A stretch of 64,000 bases of DNA from Mobilicoccus pelagius NBRC 104925 (GTDB lineage: Bacteria > Actinomycetota > Actinomycetes > Actinomycetales > Dermatophilaceae). The notes under the pieces are model-generated. The model ran no database searches. It was given only the letters and a program-made list of their open reading frames with translations, and was not told the origin of the DNA. Of this stretch, positions 48,445 through 57,437 are shown one piece after another. The position numbers and the translations under genes are program-made. The DNA is taken from NCBI RefSeq assembly GCF_000247995.1, contig NZ_BAFE01000075.1, positions 1 through 64,000 of the forward strand. Direction: 5' to 3'. Every line of letters starts with the position of its first letter. The stretch's first letter is position 1.

Positions 48445-49461
48445 GTGCTCATCGCACAGCGTCCCGTCCTCTCCGAAGAGGTCATCTCCCCGGCGCGGTC
48501 GCGGTTCGTCATCGAACCGCTCGAGCCGGGTTTCGGGTACACCCTCGGTAACTCCCTGCGTCGCACGCTCCTGTCGAGCATCCCTGGCGCGTCCGTGACG
48601 AGCATCCGCATCGACGGTGTGCTCCACGAGTTCTCCACGATCCCCGGGGTCAAGGAGGACGTCACCGAGATCATCCTCAACATCAAGGGTCTCGTCGTCA
48701 GCAGCGAGCACGACGAGCCGGTCGTCATGTACCTGCGCAAGCAGGGTCCCGGCCCGGTCACCGCTGCGGACATCGCACCGCCCGCCGGCGTCGAGGTGCA
48801 CAACCCGGACCTCCACATCGCGACGCTCAACGACAAGGGCAAGATCGAGATGGAGCTGACCGTCGAGCGTGGCCGTGGCTACGTGTCGGCGCAGCAGAAC
48901 AAGGCCGGCGACCACGAGATCGGTCGCATCCCGGTCGACTCCATCTATTCGCCCGTGCTCGCCGTGACCTACAAGGTCGAGGCGACGCGTGTCGAGCAGC
49001 GCACGGACTTCGACAAGCTCGTCATCGACGTCGAGACGAAGAACTCGATGGCGCCGCGTGACGCGCTGGCCTCGGCCGGCAAGACGCTCGTCGAGCTGTT
49101 CGGTCTGGCGCGGGAGCTCAACGTCGAGGCCGAGGGCGTCGACATGGGTCCGTCGCCGACGGATGCGGCGCTGGCCGCCGACCTGGCGCTGCCGATCGAG
49201 GACCTCGACCTCACGGTGCGGTCCTACAACTGCCTCAAGCGCGAGGGCATCCACACCGTGGGTGAGCTCGTGGGGCGCAGCGAGGCCGACCTGCTCGACA
49301 TCCGCAACTTCGGTGCGAAGTCGATCGACGAGGTCAAGGCCAAGCTCGTCGGCATGGGTCTGGCCCTCAAGGACAGCCCGCCCGGGTTCGACCCGTCCGC
49401 CATCGCGGACCGGTACGACGAGGACGAGGACAACGCGTTCGTCGAGGACGAGCAGTACTGA
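48445..49461 (+). CDS. rpoA: DNA-directed RNA polymerase subunit alpha
   Basis: Dimerises to nucleate RNA polymerase assembly and binds UP elements and activators. 338 residues from GTG 48445, 6 bases after GAAGGAAG; the frame is open to 48421 but homology begins at [13 protein letters not shown]-terminal domain: [30 protein letters not shown]-terminal domain: [22 protein letters not shown] and [18 protein letters not shown] (cores given). Ends in an acidic tail. Confidence 0.97.
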   Translation: MLIAQRPVLSEEVISPARSRFVIEPLEPGFGYTLGNSLRRTLLSSIPGASVTSIRIDGVLHEFSTIPGVKEDVTEIILNIKGLVVSSEHDEPVVMYLRKQGPGPVTAADIAPPAGVEVHNPDLHIATLNDKGKIEMELTVERGRGYVSAQQNKAGDHEIGRIPVDSIYSPVLAVTYKVEATRVEQRTDFDKLVIDVETKNSMAPRDALASAGKTLVELFGLARELNVEAEGVDMGPSPTDAALAADLALPIEDLDLTVRSYNCLKREGIHTVGELVGRSEADLLDIRNFGAKSIDEVKAKLVGMGLALKDSPPGFDPSAIADRYDEDEDNAFVEDEQY

Positions 49462-49520
49462 CCGATCAGTGACTGGCCGCGTACACGCGGATCGGTCAGC
49501 GACCATCACAGGAGAAACTC

Positions 49521-50105
49521 ATGCCTACCCCCACCAAGGGACCCCGTCTCGGAGGCGGCCCGTCTCACGAGCGCCTCATGCTCGCGAACCTGGCGACGGC
49601 ACTGTTCGAGCACGGCCGTATCCAGACGACCGAGACGAAGGCCAAGCGTCTGCGTCCGATCGCCGAGCGTCTCATCACGTTCGCCAAGCGCGGTGACCTG
49701 CACAGCCGTCGTCGCGTCATGGCGACGATCCGTGACAAGGGCGTCGTGCACGTCCTCTTCACCGAGATCGCCCCGGCGATGGCCGAGCGTCCGGGTGGTT
49801 ACACCCGCATCACGAAGGTCGGCAACCGCAAGGGCGACAACGCCCCCATGGCGGTCATCGAGCTCGTGCGTGAGCCCTACTCGCCGAAGCAGGCCACGGT
49901 GAAGGAGGCGGAGGCCGCCACCAAGCGCTCCGCCGCCGACGAGGCCGCGGCGAAGTCGGCGGACGAGAAGTCCGAGGCCGTCGAGCCGGAGATCGCCGAG
50001 GCCCCCGTGGCAGCCGGCCCGGCCGGTGCCGAGCTCCCCGCCGAGGGCGAGGGCGTCTCGGACGAGGCGGCCGAGGCCGCCGTGTCGGACGCCGACAAGG
50101 CCTGA
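49521..50105 (+). CDS. rplQ: 50S ribosomal protein L17
   Basis: Large-subunit protein near the tunnel exit. 194 residues: the conserved part ([22 protein letters not shown], then [21 protein letters not shown]) ends near residue 120, and an Ala/Glu-rich acidic tail of about 70 residues follows, as in other actinobacteria. ATG after CAGGAGA. Last gene of the alpha operon, closed by a terminator. Confidence 0.96.
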   Translation: MPTPTKGPRLGGGPSHERLMLANLATALFEHGRIQTTETKAKRLRPIAERLITFAKRGDLHSRRRVMATIRDKGVVHVLFTEIAPAMAERPGGYTRITKVGNRKGDNAPMAVIELVREPYSPKQATVKEAEAATKRSAADEAAAKSADEKSEAVEPEIAEAPVAAGPAGAELPAEGEGVSDEAAEAAVSDADKA

Positions 50106-50118
50106 CGTACCCCGTCGC

Positions 50119-50162
50119 CGACAGCGGCGCATCTCCGGTTTCCCGGGGGCGCGCCGCTGTCG
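50119..50162 (+). terminator. Terminator after rplQ
   Basis: CGACAGCGGCGC (50119-50130) pairs perfectly with GCGCCGCTGTCG (50151-50162); the 20-nt apical part can form a small extra CCGG/CCGG stem. The 208 bp up to the next gene contain no ORF. Confidence 0.7.
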
Positions 50163-50373
50163 CGTGTGCGGGGCCGTGTCCGGGGCTCCTGGGGGTGGGT
50201 CGGGAGTGTGCGGCGGTGGGGGCGGCGAGGGGTTCGTGCCTCCCGTCGGGTGGTGGACGTGCCTGTGTGAGCGGGCCGATCGGCGGGCGGGCGCGGATGG
50301 GTTCGACGACGTCCGATGGGCGTGGGGGAGAGGATTAAGCTGAGAGCAACTGGACGGGTGACGGGAGAGTGTG

Positions 50374-51333
50374 ATGGGTGCGTGGTGGGCCGGCCGTAGG
50401 GCGGGTGTCGTCGGTGGCGTCGTCGCCGCCGCGATGGCGTGCGCCCCCGCGGTGGCCGTTCCGTCGGCGTCCGCGGTCACGCCCGGCCCCGAGATGGCGT
50501 CGGCCACACCCGCCGCCTCCGACCGTAAGAGCCCGTCCTTCTCCGACCGTGACGTCGCGAGGATGCTCGGCAAGGGCGCGGACGACGTGTCGTTCTCGGT
50601 GCGCGACCGCGGCACGGGGGAGACGTACACGTACAACGGCGGGTTCCGGAACACGACGGCGAGCATCGTCAAGGTCCTCGTGCTCACGACGATCGTCCGG
50701 GAGCGGCGCGAGGACGGGCGGGGTCTGTCCTCGAAGCAGCGGGCCCTCGCCGAGCGGATGATCCGGTACAGCGACAACGACGCGACGACGTCGCTGTTCT
50801 CGCAGGCCGGTGGGCGTGCGGCCGTGCAGCGCACCGCAGACGATCTCGGCATGACCCGGACGAAGGTCAAGGGCGCGTGGGGGACGACGACGACCAGCGC
50901 GGCCGATCAGCGTCTGCTCATGGACAAGCTCGTCGACGGGACGCCGCACCTCGAGAAGCGCGACCGCGCGTACATCCTCCAGCTCATGGGGCGGGTCACG
51001 CCGGAGCAGCGGTGGGGCGTGGGCAGCGTGCCCAAGGGGACGCGCGTCGCCGTGAAGAACGGGTGGCTGCCGCTCGAGCCGCGCGGGTGGCGCATCAACA
51101 GCATCGGCAGCGTCAAGGGCGACGGGCGTGACTACACGCTCGCGATCCTCAGCTACGACAACGGCTCGATGGAGTCGGGCGTCGAGCGGGCGCGCAAGGT
51201 GTCGGAGTACGTCTGGAGGACGCTGGGATCCTCCGCGGACGTCGCATCCGAGGGGGCGACGCCGTCGGGGAGGCGTCCGACGCCGTTCTGGATCCGTCGC
51301 GGTGCCGCGCTGCCGCCGCACCCGATCGTCTGA
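50374..51333 (+). CDS. Secreted serine hydrolase (class A beta-lactamase-like)
   Basis: 319 residues from ATG 50374 (GTG 50371 is an alternative) with GGGAGAG upstream. An N-terminal signal peptide (RAGVVGGVVAAAMACAPAVA) predicts export. The penicillin-recognising fold motifs are present in order: S97-x-x-K100 in TASIVKVL, S133-D134-N135 in RYSDNDATT and K228-N229-G230 in VAVKNGWL, where most beta-lactamases have KTG or KSG. No clear glutamate of a class A omega loop is seen, so a peptidoglycan-related or other serine-hydrolase role is more likely than beta-lactam resistance. Ends 1 bp before truA. Confidence 0.8.
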   Translation: MGAWWAGRRAGVVGGVVAAAMACAPAVAVPSASAVTPGPEMASATPAASDRKSPSFSDRDVARMLGKGADDVSFSVRDRGTGETYTYNGGFRNTTASIVKVLVLTTIVRERREDGRGLSSKQRALAERMIRYSDNDATTSLFSQAGGRAAVQRTADDLGMTRTKVKGAWGTTTTSAADQRLLMDKLVDGTPHLEKRDRAYILQLMGRVTPEQRWGVGSVPKGTRVAVKNGWLPLEPRGWRINSIGSVKGDGRDYTLAILSYDNGSMESGVERARKVSEYVWRTLGSSADVASEGATPSGRRPTPFWIRRGAALPPHPIV

Positions 51334-51334
51334 C

Positions 51335-52171
51335 GTGCGCGTCCGTCTCGACTTCGCCTACGACGGCACGGACTTCTCCGGCTGGGCGGCCCAGCCGGGT
51401 CTGCGCACGGTCGAGGGGGAGCTGACTGCCGCGCTCGGGCGCATCCTCCGGGCCGACCCGGCCCCGTCGCTCACGGTCGCGGGACGCACGGACGCGGGTG
51501 TCCATGCGCGGGGGGCGGTCGCCCACGTCGACGTCGAGGAGGAGGCGTGGAACGCGCTGCCCGGACGGTCGGACCTTGCCCCGGAGGCCGCCGCGGTGCG
51601 GCGCCTCGCAGGCGTTCTGCCGAGCGACGTCGTCGTGCGGCGTGCGCGGGTGGTGGCGGAGGACTTCGACGCGCGGTTCTCCGCGCTCACGCGCCAATAC
51701 TCCTACCGCATCTGCGACGCGCCCGAGCTCCTCGATCCGTTGCGGCGGCGCGACACCGTGACGGTGCGGCGTCCCCTCGACGTCGACGCGATGGACGTGG
51801 CCGCGCGGTCGCTGTGCGGGCTGCGGGAGTTCGCGGCGTTCTGCAAGCGGCGGGAGGGTGCGACGACGGTGCGGACGCTGCTCGAGTACTCGTGGCGGCG
51901 TGAAGGGCATCTCGTCGTGGGGACGGTCGTCGCCGACGCGTTCTGCCACTCGATGGTGCGGGCTCTCGTCGGGGCGGTCGTGCCCGTGGGTGAGGGGCGT
52001 CGGCCCGTGGAGTGGCCGGCGCAGGTGCAGGAGCGCGCCGAGCGGGACCCGGGCGTCACGGTGATGCCGGCGCACGGGTTGTGCCTCGAGGAGGTCACGT
52101 ACCCGAGCGACGAGGATCTCGCGGCGCGGGCCCGCACGGCGCGGGCGATCCGCATGCTGCCGGGGGAGTGA
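51335..52171 (+). CDS. truA: tRNA pseudouridine synthase A
   Basis: Makes pseudouridine at positions 38-40 of the tRNA anticodon arm. 278 residues from a GTG directly after the previous stop. The catalytic Asp is D53 in VAGRTDAGVHARG; other conserved parts are VRLDFAYDGTDFSGWAAQP and DAFCHSMVRALVGAVVPVG (cores). truA after rplQ is common in actinobacteria and is usually followed by rplM-rpsI; here an accessory region follows instead. Confidence 0.95.
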   Translation: MRVRLDFAYDGTDFSGWAAQPGLRTVEGELTAALGRILRADPAPSLTVAGRTDAGVHARGAVAHVDVEEEAWNALPGRSDLAPEAAAVRRLAGVLPSDVVVRRARVVAEDFDARFSALTRQYSYRICDAPELLDPLRRRDTVTVRRPLDVDAMDVAARSLCGLREFAAFCKRREGATTVRTLLEYSWRREGHLVVGTVVADAFCHSMVRALVGAVVPVGEGRRPVEWPAQVQERAERDPGVTVMPAHGLCLEEVTYPSDEDLAARARTARAIRMLPGE

Positions 52172-52189
52172 GGCGCCCTCGGGTCCTGG

Positions 52190-52601
52190 CGGCCAGGGGA
52201 GCATCGCGCGGCGGTCCTCGGCGATGGAGCTGTGGCTGCTCGTGCCGCCGTCGACGGTGAGGACCTGGCCGGTGACGTACCGGGATTCGTCGGAGGCGAG
52301 GAAGAGCATCGCGTGGGATGTCCTCGGGGTCGCCGATGAAGGGCAGGACGTTGTGGCTGCGGATCTGCTCGATCATGTGGATGTCGAGGTTGTCGCGCAG
52401 GGCGGGCGTCATGAGCGCGCCGGGCGCGACGGCGTTGCAGCGGACGTGTCTGGGGCCGTACTGGGTGGCGATGTACTCCGTCATGCGGATGACGGCGGCC
52501 TTGGCGGTGCCGTAGGCGAGCTGGAGGAGACTCGCCGCGCCCGTGATCACCGCGACCTTGTTCTCCAACCTGCCCAGCGGCCCGTCCTCACCGTGGGCCA
52601 C
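52190..52601 (-). pseudogene. Decayed short-chain dehydrogenase/reductase
   Basis: The minus strand first reads GRLENKVAVITGAAS, the start of an SDR Rossmann fold, but jumps directly to LLQLAYGTAKAAVIRMTEY, the active-site YxxxK region, so about 130 codons including the rest of the cofactor site are missing in frame. It continues PRHVRCNAVAPGALMTP to GDPEDI, then the C-terminal part AMLFLASDESRYVTGQVLTVDGG is found in another frame; the shift lies near 52315 and fits loss of two bases from an expected GACATCGCCCACGCGATG. The two lesions make it non-functional. No natural stop is evident. Confidence 0.75.
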
Positions 52602-52664
52602 CGACCCCCGGTGGATCCGGAACTCACCGTGACACGCTGGTCCGACAGTCTTTCCCCGGCAGGG

Positions 52665-55600
52665 TCAGAGGGCGACGGCGGAGGCGGCGTAGAGGTCGGA
52701 CGGCATCGCGTGGGCGAGCCGCCACGTGATCGCCATCGGCTTTTCACCGATGTGGCTCACATACGTCGCGGGGCCGAGGAACGTGTACGGCTCCGTCCCG
52801 AACTCGCCCTGTCGTTCGTGGCGGACGAAGAGCAGAACGTTGCTCGTGCCGTCGCGATACCGCTGTCCGGTGGGCGACTCGGCGCGGGTGGTCGACTGCG
52901 ACTCCCAGTGGAAGAGGGTCGGGCTGATGGGGTAGTCGCGGTAGAGCGTCGAGGGGGAGTAGTCGGCCTCGGATTTCGTGAGCGTGACGAAGAAGGCGTC
53001 GACCTCCTCACCCCCGACCGTCGTGTGGAGCACGCCCTCCTGGAAGTAGCTCGGCTTCTTCTGCAGTGTCCCGTAGCCGAGGGCGGCGAGAACCTCCTCG
53101 CGGGAGTAGCGGGCGTGGATCTGGAGGCCGGTCGTCGCGAGTGGCCCCTCCAACGGGACGAGGGATCTGCGGCTCGTGTCGAACGTGAGGTCGACGACCT
53201 GGCGTAGTTCGTCCCGGAGTGCGAATTCCGCCCGGAGCGCTTCGAGGCCCTCGTCGTAGGAGGTGAATCCGCCACCGTCGGGCCACAGCGAGAAGAAGAG
53301 CATGCGGGCGAGGTGCTGCTCGACGTCGGTGAGCTCGTCGTAACGGGGCGCCTGTGCGAGGACCCTGCCGTAGGCCTTCGCGCGGACGGGGTCGTCGATG
53401 TGGGCCATCGTGCGCACCCGGCGGGTGAGGCGTGTCTCCACCGGGGTCGCGTCGCCGGGCAGCAGACCCGCCTCTCGGCGCAACGACGTCCAGGATTTCG
53501 TGCCGCGCAGCACCTGGGGGAGGTCGATGCCCGCATCGGTGAGGAAGGCGCGCAGATCGTCGGTGGGGCGGGCGCGGAGTTCGTCGCGAAGGTGGGGCCA
53601 TCTCATCGCGACGTGAGTGCGGATACTGCGCAGCACCTCGTCCTGGGCGACCCGGTCGAGGACGATCTGGCAGCCGGAGGGCAGGAACGGGAAGCCCTTC
53701 TCGACGTCGCGGGCCAATCGCCCGCGGGGTGCGCCGGTGAGGGCGCGGAACCGGAGGTCGGCGCGGAACTCGGCGCGGTGGTGGCCGACGAAGTCGAGGG
53801 CGGTGAGCACCGCCTTGCCCTCCGCCAGGCGCAGGCCGCGGCCGAGCTGCTGGAGGAACAGGGTGGCGCTCTCGGTGGGGCGCAGGAACAGGACGGTGTC
53901 GACCTCGGGGATGTCGACGCCCTCGTTGAAGAGGTCGGCGGTGAAGATCGCCTGGATTCGCCCCGCGCGCAGAGCGGCGATGGCGGTTTCACGGTCGAGG
54001 CGCGGTGTCTGTCCGGTGACGGCGACCGCGGCGAGTCCCCGGGCACGGAAGACCTGCGCCATGTACTCCGCGTGCGCGACGCCGGCGCAGAACCCCAATG
54101 CACGCATGGTGTGCGGGTCGGTGACCTTGTCCTCCACCTGCCGCAGCACGAGGCGGGCGCGTGCGTCGTTGCCGGTGTACAGCACATCGAGGGCGGCGTC
54201 GGAGTAGCGGCCCGCGCTCCAGTCGACGCTCGTGAGGTCGGTGCCGTCGGCGATGCCGAAGTAGTGGAAGGGCGACAGGAGGTTCTGGCCGATCGCGTCC
54301 CACACACGGATCTCGGCGGCGGTGCGCCCGTCGAACCAGGCACGGATGTCGGTGCCGTCGGTGCGTTCCGGCGTCGCGGTGAGGCCGAGGAGTTCCCGGG
54401 GCGCGAGGTGCTCGAGCAGGCGGCGGTACGTCGGGGCCTCGGCGTGGTGGAACTCGTCGACGACGACGATGTCGAACGCGTCGGGTTCCAGGCCGGCGAT
54501 TCGTGAGGCCAGGGTCTGCACGCCGGCGAAGACGTGCTTCCACTGCGTGGGGACGTGCCCGCCGACCCAGAGCTCGCCGAACATGCCGTCGGCGAGGACC
54601 TCGCGGTAGGTGCGCAGCGACTGGTCGAGGATCTCCTTGCGGTGGGCCACGAACAGCAGCGAGGGGCGGTCCGCCGCGGGTGCGGTGCCGGCGAGGCGGC
54701 GGTAGTCGAGGGCCGCGACGACCGTCTTGCCGGTGCCCGTCGCCGCGACGACGAGGTTGCGATGTCGGTCGTGCAGGGTGCGTTCGGCGTCGAGCGCGTC
54801 GAGGATGCCCTGCTGGTGCGGGTACGGCCGCACGTCCAGTCCCGAGACGAGCAGCGAGGCGGGGGTCTGTCCGCCGGCGGCGCGTAGGGCGAGGGCCAGG
54901 CGCTCGCGGTCGGCCTCGTCGTCGGGGTCGTACGGCGCGTATTCGTCGGAGTGCCAGTACGTCTCGAACGTGGCGGCGAATTTCTCGAGCAGCGTGGGCG
55001 TCGCTGTCGAGAGCCGCACGTTCCACTCGGCGCCGTCGACGAGCGCGGAGACGGTGAGGTTGGACGAGCCGACGTACGCCGTGTCGAACCCGCTGTTCCG
55101 GCGGAACAGCCACCCCTTGGCGTGCAGGCGGGTGCGGCGCGGGTCGTACTGCACCCGGACCTGCGCGCCGTAGTCGCGGGCCAGGCGGTCGAGGGCCTTC
55201 TGGTCGGTGCTGCCGAGGTACGTCGTCGTGATGACCCGGAACGGGACCCCGCGCTCGCGGAGCCGTTCGAACTGCTGTTCCAGGGTGCGCATGCCGTGCC
55301 ACTTGACGAACGCGCAGATGAGGTCGACGCCGTCGCACGTGTCGAGCTCGGCCTTGATCTCGCTGCCCAGGCTCGGATCGCCGTGAGCGTTCGTGAGGAG
55401 GGCGACGTCGGCCAGGGGAGTGCTCGGCCGGACGCCGGCCGGGTAGCCCGCGGGACGTCCCGGCACCACCGGTCGGGTGAGAGCGAGGAGCCGGCGTACG
55501 CCGTCCTCCGGGATCTCGTCGGTCGCCTGCAGGAGGTCGAGCACCTCCCGCACCGTGGCGAGTCGCGCGGCCTCGTCGGAGTCACCGGGGGAGCGGAGCG

Positions 55601-55769
55601 ACCGCAGGATCGCCCGCCCCACGTGTCGGGCGAGCACGTCCGCCTGGTCCGCCTGATCGACCGGCTCGATCGTCGGCGTGAGCTCCGCCTGCTGCGCGAG
55701 GCGCTCGAGCAAGGCCCTCGTCACCACCGAATCGTGGAGACCCTCACTCAACCCGGCGTCATCGCTCAC
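52665..55769 (-). CDS. PLD-nuclease-like / superfamily 2 helicase protein with DUF3427-type C-terminus
   Basis: 1034 residues from GTG 55769, where homology-like sequence starts (LSEGLHDSVVTRALLERL); the frame is open further upstream without plausible protein. Domain order: N-terminal helical part; phospholipase D-like domain around 130-300 with HAK at 216-218 and a second GSSN motif; DEAD/DEAH helicase core with Walker A GTGKT at 345-349, DEFH at 438-441, LTATPERTDG and a QQLGRGLRL motif VI; then about 350 residues matching in order the DUF3427 family (GLQIHARYSREEVLAALGY, HWESQSTTRAESPTGQRY, short cores). Such proteins are frequent in genomic islands and are suspected DNA-processing or defence factors; no function is proven. 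The ribosome-binding site is poor. Confidence 0.8.
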   Translation of the reverse strand: MSDDAGLSEGLHDSVVTRALLERLAQQAELTPTIEPVDQADQADVLARHVGRAILRSLRSPGDSDEAARLATVREVLDLLQATDEIPEDGVRRLLALTRPVVPGRPAGYPAGVRPSTPLADVALLTNAHGDPSLGSEIKAELDTCDGVDLICAFVKWHGMRTLEQQFERLRERGVPFRVITTTYLGSTDQKALDRLARDYGAQVRVQYDPRRTRLHAKGWLFRRNSGFDTAYVGSSNLTVSALVDGAEWNVRLSTATPTLLEKFAATFETYWHSDEYAPYDPDDEADRERLALALRAAGGQTPASLLVSGLDVRPYPHQQGILDALDAERTLHDRHRNLVVAATGTGKTVVAALDYRRLAGTAPAADRPSLLFVAHRKEILDQSLRTYREVLADGMFGELWVGGHVPTQWKHVFAGVQTLASRIAGLEPDAFDIVVVDEFHHAEAPTYRRLLEHLAPRELLGLTATPERTDGTDIRAWFDGRTAAEIRVWDAIGQNLLSPFHYFGIADGTDLTSVDWSAGRYSDAALDVLYTGNDARARLVLRQVEDKVTDPHTMRALGFCAGVAHAEYMAQVFRARGLAAVAVTGQTPRLDRETAIAALRAGRIQAIFTADLFNEGVDIPEVDTVLFLRPTESATLFLQQLGRGLRLAEGKAVLTALDFVGHHRAEFRADLRFRALTGAPRGRLARDVEKGFPFLPSGCQIVLDRVAQDEVLRSIRTHVAMRWPHLRDELRARPTDDLRAFLTDAGIDLPQVLRGTKSWTSLRREAGLLPGDATPVETRLTRRVRTMAHIDDPVRAKAYGRVLAQAPRYDELTDVEQHLARMLFFSLWPDGGGFTSYDEGLEALRAEFALRDELRQVVDLTFDTSRRSLVPLEGPLATTGLQIHARYSREEVLAALGYGTLQKKPSYFQEGVLHTTVGGEEVDAFFVTLTKSEADYSPSTLYRDYPISPTLFHWESQSTTRAESPTGQRYRDGTSNVLLFVRHERQGEFGTEPYTFLGPATYVSHIGEKPMAITWRLAHAMPSDLYAASAVAL

Positions 55770-56113
55770 GCCGGCAGGGTCTCGCGGGGAGCCGGCGGGG
55801 GTCAACAACCATGTGCTCCACGGTGTCTCCGCCCGCCGCTGAGCGGCACACCCCGTCGAGGAGCGCAGGAGCCGGCCCCTCGACAAGGTGAGCTCCACGT
55901 CTGCTCGCGAATGTGCAGTCCGCCGGGGTCCAAGGTGCCGTAGCCTGCGCCACGGGTCGAACACCCGTGTGCCGCCGTAGGACTGGTACGAGCGCTCAGG
56001 ACGAGTGCCTCGATGCCGACCGGGCCACTGTTCAACGGGACGACCCGCATCTCGGAGACCCACTTTCGTCGGCGTCGTGCTGCCAGAGGCGTGCGCCGTG
56101 CCAGGAGGCACCC
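55770..56113. other. 344-bp divergent intergenic region before the Ltp-type gene
   Basis: Lies between the divergent helicase and Ltp-type genes and should hold both promoters. The only clear structure is a 7-bp inverted repeat CACGGGT/ACCCGTG (55951-55957 with 55963-55969). TAGCCT at about 55941 could be a -10 element for the rightward gene. No gene is supported. Confidence 0.4.
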
Positions 56114-56605
56114 ATGGAATCCCACGGACCGCGTCGTCTGACCAGTCTCGCCCTCGCGCTCGCCGCGTCCGGCTCCTTCGCGATGGCCGTTCCGGCTGCG
56201 GCCCAGACCACCACGGTCCGGACCACGAGGGCCACTACGGTCACGGCCGTCACCACCGCTGCGCCTCGGACCTCCGCAGGCAAGACTGCGGCTCGCTCGG
56301 TGTCCCGCGAGAAGGCGAACGCACTCAAGGCCGCGCGTCAGTACCTGGCGATGGGCCCGTTCTCCAAGCGGGGCCTCCATAACCAGCTCACATCGCGATA
56401 CGGCAGCCAGTTCAGCAAGGCTGCCGGAACGTACGCCGTGAACAACGTCAAGGCCAACTGGAACGCGCAGGCCGTGCGGGCAGGGCGCGTCTACCTGGAG
56501 ATGGGTCTGAGCCGCGAAGAGGTGCGCCAGCAGTTGAAGTCTCCCTACGGCGAGAAGTTCACGAAGGCCGAGGCCGACTACGCACTGAGGCACCTGCCCC
56601 GCTGA
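56114..56605 (+). CDS. Secreted protein with two Ltp-type (host cell surface-exposed lipoprotein) repeats
   Basis: 163 residues, ATG 6 bases after AGGAGG. Signal peptide residues 8-32 end in AVPAAAQ; there is no lipobox cysteine, so it should be released or held by other means. A Thr/Ala linker follows, then two copies of an approximately 45-residue unit: ARQYLAMGPFSKRGLHNQL ... YGSQFSKAAGTYAVNNV, and AGRVYLEMGLSREEVRQQL ... YGEKFTKAEADYALRHL. This is the pattern of the Ltp domain, named for the superinfection-exclusion lipoprotein of phage TP-J34, and also widespread in actinobacterial secreted proteins of unknown role. Confidence 0.75.
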   Translation: MESHGPRRLTSLALALAASGSFAMAVPAAAQTTTVRTTRATTVTAVTTAAPRTSAGKTAARSVSREKANALKAARQYLAMGPFSKRGLHNQLTSRYGSQFSKAAGTYAVNNVKANWNAQAVRAGRVYLEMGLSREEVRQQLKSPYGEKFTKAEADYALRHLPR

Positions 56606-56622
56606 CTCTCCGGCTGAGGGTG

Positions 56623-57048
56623 TCATCGCCCACGAGGCGGCAATGACCACGTGGGTATGCGTGCGCAGGTCTGGAAGAAGGTTGATGTGGCCGAGACTTG
56701 CGGGCGATCGGGCGGGAGGAGCTTCTGTTGCCCGGTGATGGTCATACCTCGGGCGGCGTCGACTCTCCGAGCGGCCCCACGAGTGGTCCGGGTCAGTGGC
56801 TCGTTGACGTCGAGGACGAGACCTCGGATGCCCGTGATGCCGAAGCCTGAGAGACGTGCGGTGTGCTTGTCGAGGTAGGAGCTGGCCTGCTCCTCGCTGT
56901 CGAAGAGGTAGACCCCACCCGCGATTCCCTCGGTGCGGTGTTCCGTCCACACCTTCCACCGCAGGCCGGGCTCGCCGGCGATGTGCTCGGCGAGCTCGGC
57001 GAACGCCTCCGACATATCCTCACCCCACGGTCGGGACTGCTGCAGCAT
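56623..57048 (-). CDS. YdhR-like putative monooxygenase, both ends altered
   Basis: The core matches YdhR, a small ferredoxin-fold putative monooxygenase of about 100 residues: SEAFAELAEHIAGEPGLRWKVW, GGVYLFDSEEQASSYLDKHTARL and LDVNEPLTRTTRG (cores). The usual first strand (LLQLHFAFNGPFG-like) is missing; the frame starts MLQQSRPWGEDM at 57048, or at ATG 57015, right beside the IS remnant. After NEPL it runs on for about 45 residues that do not look conserved. The gene therefore appears truncated at the start, probably by the IS insertion, and may be dead. Converges with the Ltp-type gene 17 bp away. Confidence 0.5.
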   Translation of the reverse strand: MLQQSRPWGEDMSEAFAELAEHIAGEPGLRWKVWTEHRTEGIAGGVYLFDSEEQASSYLDKHTARLSGFGITGIRGLVLDVNEPLTRTTRGAARRVDAARGMTITGQQKLLPPDRPQVSATSTFFQTCARIPTWSLPPRGR

Positions 57049-57054
57049 CAGGTG

Positions 57055-57437
57055 GCATCTGACCGGGCTGGCCTGCGGGGCCGGCTGGGAGGATGGATGT
57101 CATGGTCAAGCCCTACCCACGGGAGTTCCGCGAGGATGTCGTGCGCGTCGCCCGCAGTCGTGAACCTGGGGTGACGTTGGATCGGATCGCGAAGGATTTC
57201 GGGATCCACGAGGTGACGTTGTCGAACTGGATGCGTCAAGCCGATATCGAGGACGGCAACCGTCCCGGCGTCACCGCGACCGAATCGGCCGAACTTCGGG
57301 ATGCTCGGCGCCGGATTCGACTGCTGGAACAAGAGAACGAAGTGCTTCGCCGCGCAGCGGCCTATCTGTCGCAAGCGAACCTGCCGGGAAAATGATGTTC
57401 CCGCTGGTCCGTGACCTTGCCGCGGACGGGATTCCGG
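57055..57437 (+). mobile_element. Remnant of an IS3-family insertion sequence
   Basis: Contains an intact orfA and only the first 15 or so codons of orfB (MMFPLVRDLAADGIP from ATG 57392), after which similarity stops abruptly at about 57437 and TetR coding sequence begins on the other strand. About 900 bp of orfB and the right terminal inverted repeat are missing. The left end is placed only approximately, between the YdhR-like gene and orfA; I could not define an inverted repeat. Confidence 0.7.
57102..57395 (+). CDS. IS3-family transposase OrfA
   Basis: 97 residues from ATG 57102 (10 bases after GGGAGG; ATG 57093 in frame is an alternative). MVKPYPREFREDVVRVARS opens the protein, followed by an HTH (VTLDRIAKDFGIHEVTLSNWM) and a leucine-zipper-like helix (LRDARRRIRLLEQENEVLRRAAAYL), the standard OrfA layout. 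It ends at a TGA that overlaps the orfB start region (AAAATGATG). Without OrfB it cannot transpose by itself. Confidence 0.8.
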   Translation: MVKPYPREFREDVVRVARSREPGVTLDRIAKDFGIHEVTLSNWMRQADIEDGNRPGVTATESAELRDARRRIRLLEQENEVLRRAAAYLSQANLPGK

